Below are positions 46,760 to 55,758 of a DNA stretch of 64,000 bases, piece by piece (position 1 is the first letter of the stretch; every line of letters starts with the position of its first letter). The translations under genes and the position numbers were made by a program. The notes under the pieces are model-generated. The model was given only the letters and a program-made list of their open reading frames with translations, searched no databases and was not told where the DNA came from. The DNA comes from Azospirillum formosense (GTDB lineage Bacteria > Pseudomonadota > Alphaproteobacteria > Azospirillales > Azospirillaceae). The stretch spans positions 1,007,001 to 1,071,000 of the forward strand of contig NZ_CP159403.1 in NCBI RefSeq assembly GCF_040500525.1, in the 5' to 3' direction.

Positions 46760-47992
46760 TTACACGCGGTCCTGGGCGATCGGCATGTCGACGTCGCCCT
46801 TGATGAACGTCGTCGGGCCGTCGGCGTTCGGGGTGATGTCGAAGTCGAAGATCTGCGTCGGCAGGAACAGAGTGGCGCAGGCGTTCGGCACGTCGACCAC
46901 GCCGCTGATGTGGCCCTGCACCGGTGCGGTGCCGAGGATCGAATAGGCCTGGGCGCCGGAGTAGCCGAACTTCTTCAGATACTCGATGGCGTTGAGGCAG
47001 GCCTGCCGGTAGGCGACGTGGACGTCCAGGTAATGCTGCTCGCCCGCCTCGTCGACCGAGATGCCCTCGAAGATCAGGTAGTCGTTGTAGGTCGGGACGA
47101 TCGGGCTCGGCTTGAAGATCGGGTTCCTGATGCCGTACTTCGCCATGCCGTCCTTGATCAGGTTGACCTTGAGATGGGCCCAGCCGGCCATCTCGATGGC
47201 GCCGCAGAAGGTGATCTCGCCGTCGCCCTGGCTGAAATGCAGGTCGCCCATCGACAGGCCGGCGCCCTTCACATAGACCGGGAAGTAGATGCGCGAGCCG
47301 CGCGACAGGTCCTTGATGTCGCAATTGCCGCCATGCTCGCGCGGCGGCACGGTGCGCGCACCCTCCGCCGCCGCCTTGTCGCGGGCCTCGCCCTTCAGCC
47401 GACCCATGTGCGCGGTCGGCGCGTAGGGCGGGTTGGCGAGGCCGGGGACGCGGGTCGGGTTGGTGTCGATCAGCGCCTGCTCGCGCTTGTTCCATTTGGC
47501 CAGCAGGTCGTGCGACGGCAGGCAGCCGATCAGGCCGGGGTGGATCAGCCCGGCGAAGCGCACACCGGGGATGTGGCGCGACTTGGTGAACATGCCCTCG
47601 AAGTCCCAGATCGACTTCTGGGCCAGCGGGAAATGCTCGGTCAGGAAGCCACCGCCGTTCTGCTTGGAGAAGAAGCCGTTGAAGCCCCACTGCTGCTGCG
47701 GAAAGGCGCCGATGTCCAGCAGGTCGACGACCAGGAGGTCGCCCGGCTCCGCCCCCTCGACCCCGACCGGGCCGGACAGGAAATGCACCTGGCTGAGATC
47801 GACGTCGCGCACGTCGGCGGCATCGTCGTCGTTTTTGATCTGGCCGCCGGTCCAGTCGTAGCATTCCAGGATGAAGTCGTCGCCCGGCTTCACCGTCACC
47901 GCCATCGGGATGTCCGGGTGCCAGCGGTTGTGGATCATGTCGTTCTCGTAGGGAGACTGCGACAGGTCGGCCTTGATCAGGGTGTCAGCCAT
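46760..47992 (-). CDS. fmdA: Formamidase FmdA
   Basis: Hydrolyses formamide to formate and ammonia. 410 residues of the acetamidase/formamidase family, matching the known Methylophilus enzyme in length: HNRWHPDIPMAVTVKPGDDFILECYDWTGGQIKNDDDA at the start, VHFLSGPVGVEGAEPGDLL, GFNGFFSKQNGGGFLTEHFP, and GGNCDIKDLSRGSRIYFPVYVKGAGLSMGDLHFSQGDGE (metal-site His/Asp region, about 233-271). Good AAGGAAGAG ribosome site. Separated from the receptor-fusion gene upstream by 158 bp carrying repeat element 1. Confidence 0.95.
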   Translation of the reverse strand: MADTLIKADLSQSPYENDMIHNRWHPDIPMAVTVKPGDDFILECYDWTGGQIKNDDDAADVRDVDLSQVHFLSGPVGVEGAEPGDLLVVDLLDIGAFPQQQWGFNGFFSKQNGGGFLTEHFPLAQKSIWDFEGMFTKSRHIPGVRFAGLIHPGLIGCLPSHDLLAKWNKREQALIDTNPTRVPGLANPPYAPTAHMGRLKGEARDKAAAEGARTVPPREHGGNCDIKDLSRGSRIYFPVYVKGAGLSMGDLHFSQGDGEITFCGAIEMAGWAHLKVNLIKDGMAKYGIRNPIFKPSPIVPTYNDYLIFEGISVDEAGEQHYLDVHVAYRQACLNAIEYLKKFGYSGAQAYSILGTAPVQGHISGVVDVPNACATLFLPTQIFDFDITPNADGPTTFIKGDVDMPIAQDRV

Positions 47993-48047
47993 GGTTTGCT
48001 CTTCCTTATTGGTGGACTGATTGGTGACGAAGGGGTGGATGCTGCGA

Positions 48048-48149
48048 GCCCCCTCCCCGGCCCTCCCCCGCTCCGCGGGAGAGGGGGCTTTTGCACATGG
48101 CGGCGTCTGTCCCCTCTCCCGCGAAGCGGGGGAGGGTTAGGGAGGGGGC
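48048..48149. repeat. Palindromic intergenic element, copy 1
   Basis: 102 bases with about 24-base inverted ends (48048-48071 and 48126-48149; about 22 of 24 paired), of GCCCCCTCCC...CCTCCCCCGC type. It lies between the receptor-fusion gene and fmdA, one base after the fusion gene stop codon. Same ends as copies 2 and 3. Confidence 0.85.
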
Positions 48150-48150
48150 C

Positions 48151-50571
48151 TCAGGCCGCCAGTTCCCGGAAGCCGTCCGGGAAGGGGTTGGGCTCGATCA
48201 GGTCCCGGGTCTCGAAGACCACGTCGAACTGGCCGTCGCGCCGGGCGCGGCCGATGCGGGTGCGGGTCCACAAGTGATGGTTCTCGTGGATGCGCAGCGG
48301 CCCGGCCGGCGCCCCGGTGAACTCGATTCCGGGCGAGGCGGCGATGACGCGCGCCACGTCGAAGCTGCCGGCCTTCTCGACCGCCAGCTTCCACAGCCAG
48401 GGGCCGAGATAGGCGTTGTGGGTGACGTCGCCGATGACGCTGTCCGCCCCCCACATCGCCTTGAAGGCAGCCACGAAGGCGCGGTTGGCCGGCAGTTCCA
48501 GGCTCTGGAAATACTTGGCGCAGGTGAAGGCGCCGGCGATGTAGTCACCGCCGATGCCCATCATCTCGTCCTCGGTGACGCTGTTGGTCATCAGGATCTG
48601 GCGGTCCAGCTCGATCCCGGCGGCCTTGAGCTGCTTGTAGAAGGCGACGTTCGAGCCGCCGACGACGATGGCATAGACGACGTCGGGCTTGGCCGCCTTG
48701 ATCCGCGCGACGATGCCCTCGAAGCGGGTGTCGCCGAGTTCGGCGTAGTCCTCGCCGACGACGCGGCAGCCCTTGGCCTCGATGTGGCGCCGCGCGATGG
48801 CGTTCGACGCGCGCGGCCAGATGTAGTCCGACCCGACGAGGAAGAAGCTCTTCGCCCCCTTCTCGCGCATCACCCAGTCCAGCCCGGCCAGGATCTGCTG
48901 AGTCGCCTCCTGCCCGGTGTAGATGACGTGGCGGGACTGCTCCAGACCCTCGTAGAAGGTCGGGTAGTAGAGCAGGCCGTCGCGCTTCTCCAGCACCGGC
49001 AGCACCTCCTTGCGCGAGGCCGAGGTCCAGCAGCCGAAGATCGCCGCCACCTTGTCCTGCACCAGCAGCTTGTCGGCGCGGGCCGCGAAGGTCGGCCAGT
49101 CGCTGGCGCCGTCCTCCTGCACGATCTCGATCCGCCGGCCCAGCACGCCGCCGGACTCGTTGATCTGCTGGATCGCCAGCATCTCCGCCTGGATCGACCC
49201 GCCCTCGCTCAGCGCCATGGTGCCGGTGGCGGAATGGAGGATGCCGACCGTCACCGCCTCGTCGGTGACCGCGATGCCTCTCCTGTTCACCGCCGCGGTG
49301 GCCGGCGCGCCCGGCGCCAGGCCTTGGGCGCGCCGCGCCGTGCCCGCCGCCATCAGGCGCCCGGCCACCGAGGCGCGGCGGCGCAGCGCCGATTGCAGGC
49401 TGACCTCCGCCAGGAAGTTGTTGACCTCGCGGCTCAGCTCGTCGGCGTGGCCGGCGACCTGGGACGCGGCGCCGAGCACCTGCCCGGCCGCCATGCCGGT
49501 GTCGGACGCGGCGTCCGACACGCCGACGATGTTGGAGGCCACGCTCTCGGTGCCGCGCGCCGCCTCCTGCACGTTCCGGGCGATCTCGCGGGTGGCCGCC
49601 CCCTGCTGCTCGACGGCGGCGGCGATGGCCGAGGCAATCTCGTTGATCTCGGCGATGGTGCCGGCGATGGCGCGGATGGCCTCGACCGCTTCGCCCGTCG
49701 CCGACTGGATGGCGCCGACCTGGGTGGAAATGTCCTCGGTCGCCCTGGCGGTCTGGTTGGCCAGCGTCTTGACCTCGCTGGCGACGACGGCGAAGCCCTT
49801 GCCGGCCTCCCCCGCCCGCGCCGCCTCAATGGTCGCGTTCAGCGCCAGCAGGTTGGTCTGCCCGGCGATGCCCTGGATCAGCCCGATCACCTGCCCGATC
49901 CGCGCGGCGCTGTCGGCGAGGCTCTGCACCACCGCATCAGTCCGGCGGGTGTCGGCCACCGCCTTGCCGGCGATGGCCGCCGACGAGGCGACCTGCCGGC
50001 CGATCTCCTGGATCGAGGCCGACAGCTCCTCGGTCGCCGTCGCCACGGTCTGGACGTTCATCGACGCCTGGGCCGAGGATTGCGACATCGCCGCCGACAG
50101 CCGGTTGCTGCGCTCGGCAGTGCCGCTCATCGCGGTGGCGGTGTCGGTCATCTCGCCGGCGGCCGAGGAGACGGTCTGCACCAGCCGGCCGACCTTGCCT
50201 TCGAAGTCGCGGGTCAGCGCCTCCAGCCGGGCGGCCCGCTCCTCCGTCGCCGTGCGCTCGGCCTCGCGCTGCGCCTCGTGGGCGGCGCGGGCCTCGGCGG
50301 CGGCGGCGATGCGGTCGAGGGCGGCGGCGAGGTCGCGCTGCGGATCGCTCCCCGCTCCCGCCGCTTCACCGGCCAGCGCGGCGGCCCGGTCGCCGAGCCG
50401 CCGGAGCCCGGCCCCCTGGCCGTGGGCCAGCACGGCGGCGGCGGCGGCCAGCGCGGCCGAGAGGACGAGGCCGGCGGTCGGCACCGCCGATGACCCGGTC
50501 AGCGGCGTCGCCACGGCGGTCAGCAGGGCGACCACGGCGCAGGCGGTGGACGCGGACTTGGCGGATGTCAT
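48151..50571 (-). CDS. Chemotaxis receptor fused to a UrtA/FmdD-type amide-binding domain
   Basis: 806 residues, one open frame. Two hydrophobic segments (about 10-26 and 31-49) with only a few residues between, so no periplasmic sensor domain; a coiled coil without clear HAMP; the methyl-accepting signalling domain (about 120-390) with the CheA/CheW-binding tip [19 protein letters not shown] (237-255); a 45-residue linker; then a full UrtA-like binding protein (about 435-806), collinear with the importer's own UrtA. The topology puts the binding domain in the cytoplasm. It lies between urtE and fmdA on the same strand. Likely reports intracellular amide or urea to the chemotaxis array. ATG 50571 chosen; the longer frame is repeat DNA. 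Confidence 0.9.
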   Translation of the reverse strand: MTSAKSASTACAVVALLTAVATPLTGSSAVPTAGLVLSAALAAAAAVLAHGQGAGLRRLGDRAAALAGEAAGAGSDPQRDLAAALDRIAAAAEARAAHEAQREAERTATEERAARLEALTRDFEGKVGRLVQTVSSAAGEMTDTATAMSGTAERSNRLSAAMSQSSAQASMNVQTVATATEELSASIQEIGRQVASSAAIAGKAVADTRRTDAVVQSLADSAARIGQVIGLIQGIAGQTNLLALNATIEAARAGEAGKGFAVVASEVKTLANQTARATEDISTQVGAIQSATGEAVEAIRAIAGTIAEINEIASAIAAAVEQQGAATREIARNVQEAARGTESVASNIVGVSDAASDTGMAAGQVLGAASQVAGHADELSREVNNFLAEVSLQSALRRRASVAGRLMAAGTARRAQGLAPGAPATAAVNRRGIAVTDEAVTVGILHSATGTMALSEGGSIQAEMLAIQQINESGGVLGRRIEIVQEDGASDWPTFAARADKLLVQDKVAAIFGCWTSASRKEVLPVLEKRDGLLYYPTFYEGLEQSRHVIYTGQEATQQILAGLDWVMREKGAKSFFLVGSDYIWPRASNAIARRHIEAKGCRVVGEDYAELGDTRFEGIVARIKAAKPDVVYAIVVGGSNVAFYKQLKAAGIELDRQILMTNSVTEDEMMGIGGDYIAGAFTCAKYFQSLELPANRAFVAAFKAMWGADSVIGDVTHNAYLGPWLWKLAVEKAGSFDVARVIAASPGIEFTGAPAGPLRIHENHHLWTRTRIGRARRDGQFDVVFETRDLIEPNPFPDGFRELAA

Positions 50572-50614
50572 GGCGCATCCTTCTGTGGTGGGAGATGGGG
50601 TGCGGGCAGTGGGT

Positions 50615-50702
50615 GCCCCCACCCCGACCCTCCCCCGCTCACGCAGGGGAGGGAGAACAAAGTCCCCTCCCCCGCCCAGCGGGGGAGGGTTAGGGAGGGG
50701 GC
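50615..50702. repeat. Palindromic intergenic element, copy 2
   Basis: 88 bases between urtE and the receptor-fusion gene, with inverted ends starting GCCCCCACCC and closing GGGTTAGGGAGGGGGC. Inner part differs from copies 1 and 3 and is shorter. Confidence 0.85.
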
Positions 50703-50717
50703 AATCCCCGCCGCGCC

Positions 50718-51407
50718 CTAAACCGAGAGCAACCGCGCGACCTTCGCCTCGTCGACCTGATCGCGGCTGTCCTCGTGGACGATCTCGCCGTTCTCGATCA
50801 CCAGCACGCGGTCGGCGATGTCGAGCGCGAAGCTCAGCACCTGCTCAGACACGATGATGCCGAGGCCCTTCTCGTCGCGGATGCGGCGCAGGGTGCGGGC
50901 CATCTCGCGGATGATCGACGGCTGGATGCCCTCCGTCGGCTCGTCCAGCAGCAACACCTTCGGCTTGGTGGCGAGCGCGCGGGCGATGGCAAGCTGCTGC
51001 TGCTGCCCGCCCGACAGGTTGCCGCCGCGCCGGCCCTTCATCTCCAGCAGCACCGGGAACAGCTCGTACAGGTCGCCCGGCACGCTGCGCCCGCCATGGA
51101 CGCTGAGCCCCGTCTCGATGTTCTCCTGGACCGTCATGGTCGGGAAGATCATGCGGCCCTGCGGGACATAGGCGACGCCCTTCGCCACCCGCTCGTAGCT
51201 CTTCAGTCCGGTGATTTCGTCGCCGCCGATGCGGATGGCGCCGGAACGCGTCGGCACGATCCCCATCAGCGACTTCATCAGCGTCGTCTTGCCCATGCCG
51301 TTGCGGCCCATGATGGCGACGATCTCGTTGGGCGCCACGGTGAAGTCCAGACCGTGCAGGACCTCGCTCTCACCGTAGGACACGCGGAGTTGATTGACGG
51401 ACAGCAT
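50718..51407 (-). CDS. urtE: Urea/amide ABC transporter ATPase UrtE
   Basis: 229 residues: Walker [30 protein letters not shown], signature [16 protein letters not shown], Walker [14 protein letters not shown] and [22 protein letters not shown]. The TEGIQPSII sequence is the UrtE form. 33 bp after urtD. Pairs with UrtD. Formamide/acetamide or urea cargo is inferred from fmdA in the same cluster; no urease genes are visible in the window. Confidence 0.92.
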   Translation of the reverse strand: MLSVNQLRVSYGESEVLHGLDFTVAPNEIVAIMGRNGMGKTTLMKSLMGIVPTRSGAIRIGGDEITGLKSYERVAKGVAYVPQGRMIFPTMTVQENIETGLSVHGGRSVPGDLYELFPVLLEMKGRRGGNLSGGQQQQLAIARALATKPKVLLLDEPTEGIQPSIIREMARTLRRIRDEKGLGIIVSEQVLSFALDIADRVLVIENGEIVHEDSRDQVDEAKVARLLSV

Positions 51408-51440
51408 CTCTTGATCCCCCGCTGAATGGCCTGGATAGAC

Positions 51441-52187
51441 TCAGTGGCCCAGATAGACTTCGACGACCTTGGGATCGTTCTTCACCCGCTCCATGCTGCC
51501 CTCCGACAGGATCTTGCCCTGGTGCAGGACGGTGACGCGGTGGGCTATGTCCTCGACGAACTTCATGTCGTGCTCGATCACCAGCACCGAGCGGTTCTGG
51601 ATGATGCGGTTCAGCAGCTCCGCGGTCTTCTTGCGCTCGTTCACGCTCATGCCGGCGACCGGCTCGTCGAGCATCAGCAGCTCGGGGTCCTGGATCAGCA
51701 GCATGCCGATCTCCAGCCATTGCTTCTGCCCGTGGCTGAGATACTCGGCGCGCTGATCGAGATGGTCGGACAGGAAGATCATCTCGGCGATCTCGGCCAC
51801 CCGCTCGCGCACCGCGGCGTCGCGCTTGAAGGCGAGCGCGCCGAACACGCTGCGCCCGCGGGGGTAGGAGATTTCCAGATTTTCGAACACCGTCAGGTCG
51901 TCGTAGATCGACGGGTTCTGGAACTTGCGCCCAACGCCGGCGGTGACGATCTGGTGCTCCTTCATCGCGGTCAGTTCCTTGTTGCGGAACTTGATGGAGC
52001 CGCCGGACGCCTTGGTCCGCCCGCAGATGAGGTCGAGCACCGTGGTCTTGCCGGCACCGTTGGGGCCGATGATGACGTGGATCTCGTTGCTGTCGACGTA
52101 GAAGGACAGGTCGTTGACCGCCTTGAACCCGTCGAAGGACACGGTCAGCCCTTCGACCGCCAGCAGGTAATCGGTGTTGTTGGCCAT
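51441..52187 (-). CDS. urtD: Urea/amide ABC transporter ATPase UrtD
   Basis: 248 residues: FDGFKAVNDLSFYVDSNEIHVIIGPNGAGKTTVLDLI (Walker A), GVGRKFQNPSIYDDLTVFENLEIS, signature YLSHGQKQWLEIGMLL (the SHGQKQ form is diagnostic of UrtD), Walker B LLMLDEPVAGMS and IEHDMKFVEDIAHRVTVLHQG. 15 bp after urtC. Heterodimerises with UrtE. Confidence 0.93.
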   Translation of the reverse strand: MANNTDYLLAVEGLTVSFDGFKAVNDLSFYVDSNEIHVIIGPNGAGKTTVLDLICGRTKASGGSIKFRNKELTAMKEHQIVTAGVGRKFQNPSIYDDLTVFENLEISYPRGRSVFGALAFKRDAAVRERVAEIAEMIFLSDHLDQRAEYLSHGQKQWLEIGMLLIQDPELLMLDEPVAGMSVNERKKTAELLNRIIQNRSVLVIEHDMKFVEDIAHRVTVLHQGKILSEGSMERVKNDPKVVEVYLGH

Positions 52188-52202
52188 GGTCTCCGTCCCT
52201 CC

Positions 52203-53357
52203 TCAGTCGGCGGCGGTGTGGGGCGGGATGATCGGCGCCGCGGCGGCCGGCATCTTGGCCCGGCCGACGGTCGGGCGGCGCAGCCGCGGGGCGATGTATT
52301 GCTGGTAGAGCCCGGCCAGCCCGTTGGGGAACATCATCACCACGCCGATGAACAGGGCGCCCATGGCGAACAGCCACAGCTCCGGGAAGCTCTCCGACAG
52401 CATGGTCTTGGCCCAGTTGACCAGCAGCGTGCCGTAGACCGCGCCCAGCAGCGACAGCCGGCCGCCGACCGCGCAGTAGATGACCATCTCGATCGACGGC
52501 ACGATGCCGACGAAGGACGGCGACATGAAGCCGACCTGCAGCGTGAACATCGCGCCGCCCACCGCCGACAGCGCCGCGGCGAAGCAGAAGACGAAGATCT
52601 TGAAGTTGGCGACGTCGTAGCCGGAGAAGCGGACCCGGTCCTCCTTGTCGCGCAGCGCCACCAGGATGCGCCCGAGCTTGGAGCGGCGGACAGTGAGGCA
52701 GAGCAGGATGCAGCCGATCAGCAGCGCCGCGTTGACGAAGTAGAGCACCAGCTTCGCCTCGTCGGTGCGGATGTCCCAGCCTTTCAGCGTGCGCAGGTCG
52801 GTGATGCCGTTGATGCCGCCGGTGTAGCCCTGCTGGCCGACGATCAGGATGGTCAGGATGGCGGCGAAGGCCTGGGTGATGATGGCGAAATAGACGCCGC
52901 CGACCCGCCGCTTGAACATCGCCAGCCCGACGATGAGGGCGAGCAGCGCCGGGACCGCCACCACCGCGACGATGGAGAAGGTCAGGCTGTGGAACGGCTC
53001 CCAGAACCAGGGCAGCGCCGTCAGCTGGTTCCAGTCCATGAAGTCGGGGATGCCGGGGGTGGACTGGATCTTGGTCGCCTCGGGGCTGGAGGCCTCCAGC
53101 TTCAGGAACATCGCCATGCAGTAGCCGCCGATGCCGAAGAAGATGCCCTGCCCCAGCGACAGGATGCCGGCGCTGCCCCAGCACAGCACGAGGCCGAGCG
53201 CCACGAAGGCATAGGTCAGGTACTTGCCGACCATGTTCAGCCGGAAGATGTCGAGCCCCAGCGGGAGGACGATCACCAGCAGGGCGGCCAGCAGCAGGAT
53301 GCCGGCGACGTCGCCGTCGATGCGCCCGAGTAGGCCGTTTTGAGGGTTGCGCGTCAT
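52203..53357 (-). CDS. urtC: Urea/amide ABC permease UrtC
   Basis: 384 residues, about ten membrane helices. YLTYAFVALGLVLCWGSAGILSLGQGIFFGIGGYCMAMFLKLE (about 45-87) is the UrtC core, with coupling loop SKLGRILVALRDKEDRVRFSGYD and GGRLSLLGAVYGTLLVNWAKTMLSESFPE. Longer than LivM proteins because of an extended loop (about 90-125) typical of UrtC. 13 bp after urtB. Confidence 0.93.
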   Translation of the reverse strand: MTRNPQNGLLGRIDGDVAGILLLAALLVIVLPLGLDIFRLNMVGKYLTYAFVALGLVLCWGSAGILSLGQGIFFGIGGYCMAMFLKLEASSPEATKIQSTPGIPDFMDWNQLTALPWFWEPFHSLTFSIVAVVAVPALLALIVGLAMFKRRVGGVYFAIITQAFAAILTILIVGQQGYTGGINGITDLRTLKGWDIRTDEAKLVLYFVNAALLIGCILLCLTVRRSKLGRILVALRDKEDRVRFSGYDVANFKIFVFCFAAALSAVGGAMFTLQVGFMSPSFVGIVPSIEMVIYCAVGGRLSLLGAVYGTLLVNWAKTMLSESFPELWLFAMGALFIGVVMMFPNGLAGLYQQYIAPRLRRPTVGRAKMPAAAAPIIPPHTAAD

Positions 53358-53370
53358 GGTGAAGGACTCC

Positions 53371-54297
53371 TCAGCGGCGGACTTTGAGGACGAACAGGCC
53401 CTGCGGGCGCAGCATCAGGATCACGACGACGGTCAGCAGCGTCAGCACCTTGGCGGTCGAGCCGCTGAGGAAGAACTCCATTGTCGACTGGGCCTGGCTG
53501 ATGGTGAAGGCCGACGCGATGGTGCCGATCAGGCTCTGGGCGCCGCCGAACACCACCACCAGGAAGGTGTCGACGATGTAGAGCTGGCCCGAGGTCGGGC
53601 CGGTCGAGCCGACCATGGTGAAGGCGCTGCCCGCCACCCCGGCGATGCCGCAGCCGAGACCGAAGGTGTAGCGGTCGACCTTCTCGGTGTTGATGCCGAC
53701 GGCGCCGGCCATCGTGCGGTTCTGCATCACCGCCCGCACGCCCTGGCCCCAGCGCGAGCGGAACATCACGGCGTAAATGACGGCGGTGATGGCCATGGTC
53801 AGGCCCATGACGAACAGGCCGTTGATCGGCACCTCGATGGTGTCGGTGACGGCGACCGAGCCCATCAGCCAGTCCGGCAGGACCACGCCGACCTCGCGCG
53901 CGCCGAAGACCGAGCGGAAGACCTGCTGGAGGATCAGGCTCAGCCCCCAGGTCGCCAGCAGCGTGTCGAGCGGTCGGCGGTAGAGGAAGCGGATCATCCC
54001 CCACTCCACCAGCATCCCCAGCGCCCCGCTGGCGACGAAGGCCAGGATCATGGCGATGAAGAAATAGGCCGGGAACAGCGCCGGCACGGTGCTGGAGATG
54101 ACGTTGGAGCAGAGATAGGTCACGTAGGCGCCGAGGATCATGAACTCCCCGTGCGCCATGTTGATGACGCCCATCTGCCCGAAGATGATGGCGAGGCCCA
54201 GCGCCATCAGCACGAAAACGGAAAAGAGAATGAGCCCCGCGAATCCCTGCATGGCAAAGATCGACCCGAGCTCGGCCAGGCTGTAGCCCTCGAACAT
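53371..54297 (-). CDS. urtB: Urea/amide ABC permease UrtB
   Basis: 308 residues from ATG 54297 (MFEGYSLAELGSIFAMQGFAGLIL), about eight membrane helices. LGLAIIFGQMGVINMAHGEFMILGAYVTYL (about 36-65) is the UrtB/LivH core; the coupling loop is MFRSRWGQGVRAVMQNRTMAGAVGIN. In-frame codons before the ATG are repeat element DNA. It is 186 bp downstream of urtA, the gap being filled by repeat element 3, as if the binding-protein message is meant to be processed separately. Confidence 0.93.
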   Translation of the reverse strand: MFEGYSLAELGSIFAMQGFAGLILFSVFVLMALGLAIIFGQMGVINMAHGEFMILGAYVTYLCSNVISSTVPALFPAYFFIAMILAFVASGALGMLVEWGMIRFLYRRPLDTLLATWGLSLILQQVFRSVFGAREVGVVLPDWLMGSVAVTDTIEVPINGLFVMGLTMAITAVIYAVMFRSRWGQGVRAVMQNRTMAGAVGINTEKVDRYTFGLGCGIAGVAGSAFTMVGSTGPTSGQLYIVDTFLVVVFGGAQSLIGTIASAFTISQAQSTMEFFLSGSTAKVLTLLTVVVILMLRPQGLFVLKVRR

Positions 54298-54338
54298 GAT
54301 GGGAACTCCCGTGCGGTGATGCGGCGGAGTGCGAAGGC

Positions 54339-54449
54339 GGTTGCCCCCTCCCCGACCCTCCCCCTCTTCGAGGGAGAGGGGGGCCAACTGCGAAGCGGCG
54401 GCCGTCCCCTCTCCCGCGGCAGCGGGGGAGGGTTAGGGAGGGGGCAACC
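54339..54449. repeat. Palindromic intergenic element, copy 3
   Basis: 111 bases between urtA and urtB, with inverted ends GGTTGCCCCCTCCC... and ...GGGAGGGGGCAACC (about 25 bases). Largest of the three copies in this cluster. Confidence 0.85.
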
Positions 54450-54483
54450 GAAGCCGACGCCCCCGCCCCTTACTGCCCGCCCC

Positions 54484-55758
54484 TTACTGGTAGCCCTTCG
54501 GGAACGGGTTCGGCTCGATGAGGTCCGCCGTCTCGTAGACGACGTCGAACTGGCCGTCGGGGCGGGCGCGGCCGACGCGGGTCTTGCTCCACAGGTGATG
54601 GTTGCCGTGGACGCGGACATAGCCTTCCGGCGCGCCGCTGAACTCGATTCCCTCCGACGCGACGGCGATCTTGTCGATGTCGAAGCTCTGGGCCTTCTCC
54701 ACCGTCAGCTTCCACAGCCAGGGGCCGAGGTAGCCGGCCTGGGTCACGTCGCCGATGACGCTGTTGGCGCCCCACATCGCCTTGAAGGCGGCGACGAACT
54801 TCTCGTTGTTGGGATTCTGCAGCGACTGGAAGTACTTCATGCAGGCGTAGGCGCCGGCGATGTTCTCGCCGCCGATGCCGAGCATCTCGTCCTCGGTGAC
54901 CGAGATGGTCATCAGCACCTGCTTGTTCAGGTCGATGCCCGCCGCCTTCATCTGCTTGTAGAAGGCGACGTTCGAGCCGCCGACCACCGAGGCGTAGATG
55001 ACGTCCGGCTTGGTCAGCTTGATCTTGTTGATGACCGAGTTGAACTGGGTGTGGCCGAGCGGGAAATACTCCTCGCCCACCACCTTCTGGCCCTTCATCT
55101 CGATGTGCTTGCGGGCGATCTTGTTGGAGGTGCGCGGCCAGATGTAGTCGGAGCCGATGAGGAAGAAGCTCTTGGCGCCCTTCTCCTTGGTCACCCAGTC
55201 CAGCCCGGCGAGGATCTGCTGGGTCGCCTCCTGCCCGGTGTAGATGACGTTCTTCGACTGCTCCAGCCCCTCGTAGAAGGTCGGGTAGTAGAGCATGCCG
55301 TTGTACTGCTCGAACACCGGCAGCACCGCCTTGCGCGAGGCGGAGGTCCAGCAGCCGAACACCGCCGCCACCTTGTCCTCGACCAGCAGCTTGCGCGCCT
55401 TCTCGGCGAAGGTCGGCCAGTCGCTGGCCCCGTCCTCCTGGATCACCTCGATCTTGCGGCCGAGCACGCCGCCCATCTCGTTGATCTGGGCGATGGCCAG
55501 CTTTTCGGCCTGCACCGAGCCGGTCTCCGAGATCGCCATGGTGCCGGTGGTGGAATGCAGGATGCCGACCTTCACCGTGCTGTCGGTGACCGCCAGCTTC
55601 GTCGTGTTGACGGCGTCCGTCGGCAGCGCCTGGGCCAGCGCGCCGCGCGGCAGCAGCCCGACGGCCGGCAGCGCCGCCATGCCGAGGAGGAGCTTGCGGC
55701 GGAGCGGAGACGGCAGCCCGCCAACGGGCTTCCCCGCATCAAACTTGTCTGAGGACAT
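54484..55758 (-). CDS. urtA: Urea/amide ABC transporter binding protein UrtA (FmdD-like)
   Basis: 424 residues from ATG 55758 with an excellent AGGAGG site. Signal peptide with RR (LRRKLLLGMAALPAVGLLP, about 19-37) cut near ALA-QAL. Mature protein: [91 protein letters not shown], and the C-terminal NHHLWSKTRVGRARPDGQFDVV, the UrtA/FmdD core. Cargo is urea or short amides. First gene of the cluster, divergent from the sensor kinase. The downstream receptor fusion contains a paralogue of this protein. Confidence 0.93.
   Translation of the reverse strand: MSSDKFDAGKPVGGLPSPLRRKLLLGMAALPAVGLLPRGALAQALPTDAVNTTKLAVTDSTVKVGILHSTTGTMAISETGSVQAEKLAIAQINEMGGVLGRKIEVIQEDGASDWPTFAEKARKLLVEDKVAAVFGCWTSASRKAVLPVFEQYNGMLYYPTFYEGLEQSKNVIYTGQEATQQILAGLDWVTKEKGAKSFFLIGSDYIWPRTSNKIARKHIEMKGQKVVGEEYFPLGHTQFNSVINKIKLTKPDVIYASVVGGSNVAFYKQMKAAGIDLNKQVLMTISVTEDEMLGIGGENIAGAYACMKYFQSLQNPNNEKFVAAFKAMWGANSVIGDVTQAGYLGPWLWKLTVEKAQSFDIDKIAVASEGIEFSGAPEGYVRVHGNHHLWSKTRVGRARPDGQFDVVYETADLIEPNPFPKGYQ

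Noticed and set aside
48048..54449. Palindromic elements as a CRISPR array or transposon ends
   Set aside because: Only three copies, kilobases apart, each in an intergenic gap, with no spacers, transposase or target-site duplication.
50718..55758. Calling the importer a strict urea transporter
   Set aside because: Sequence fits UrtABCDE, but FmdDEF amide importers are close relatives and the cluster holds formamidase and no urease; family name kept, cargo left open.
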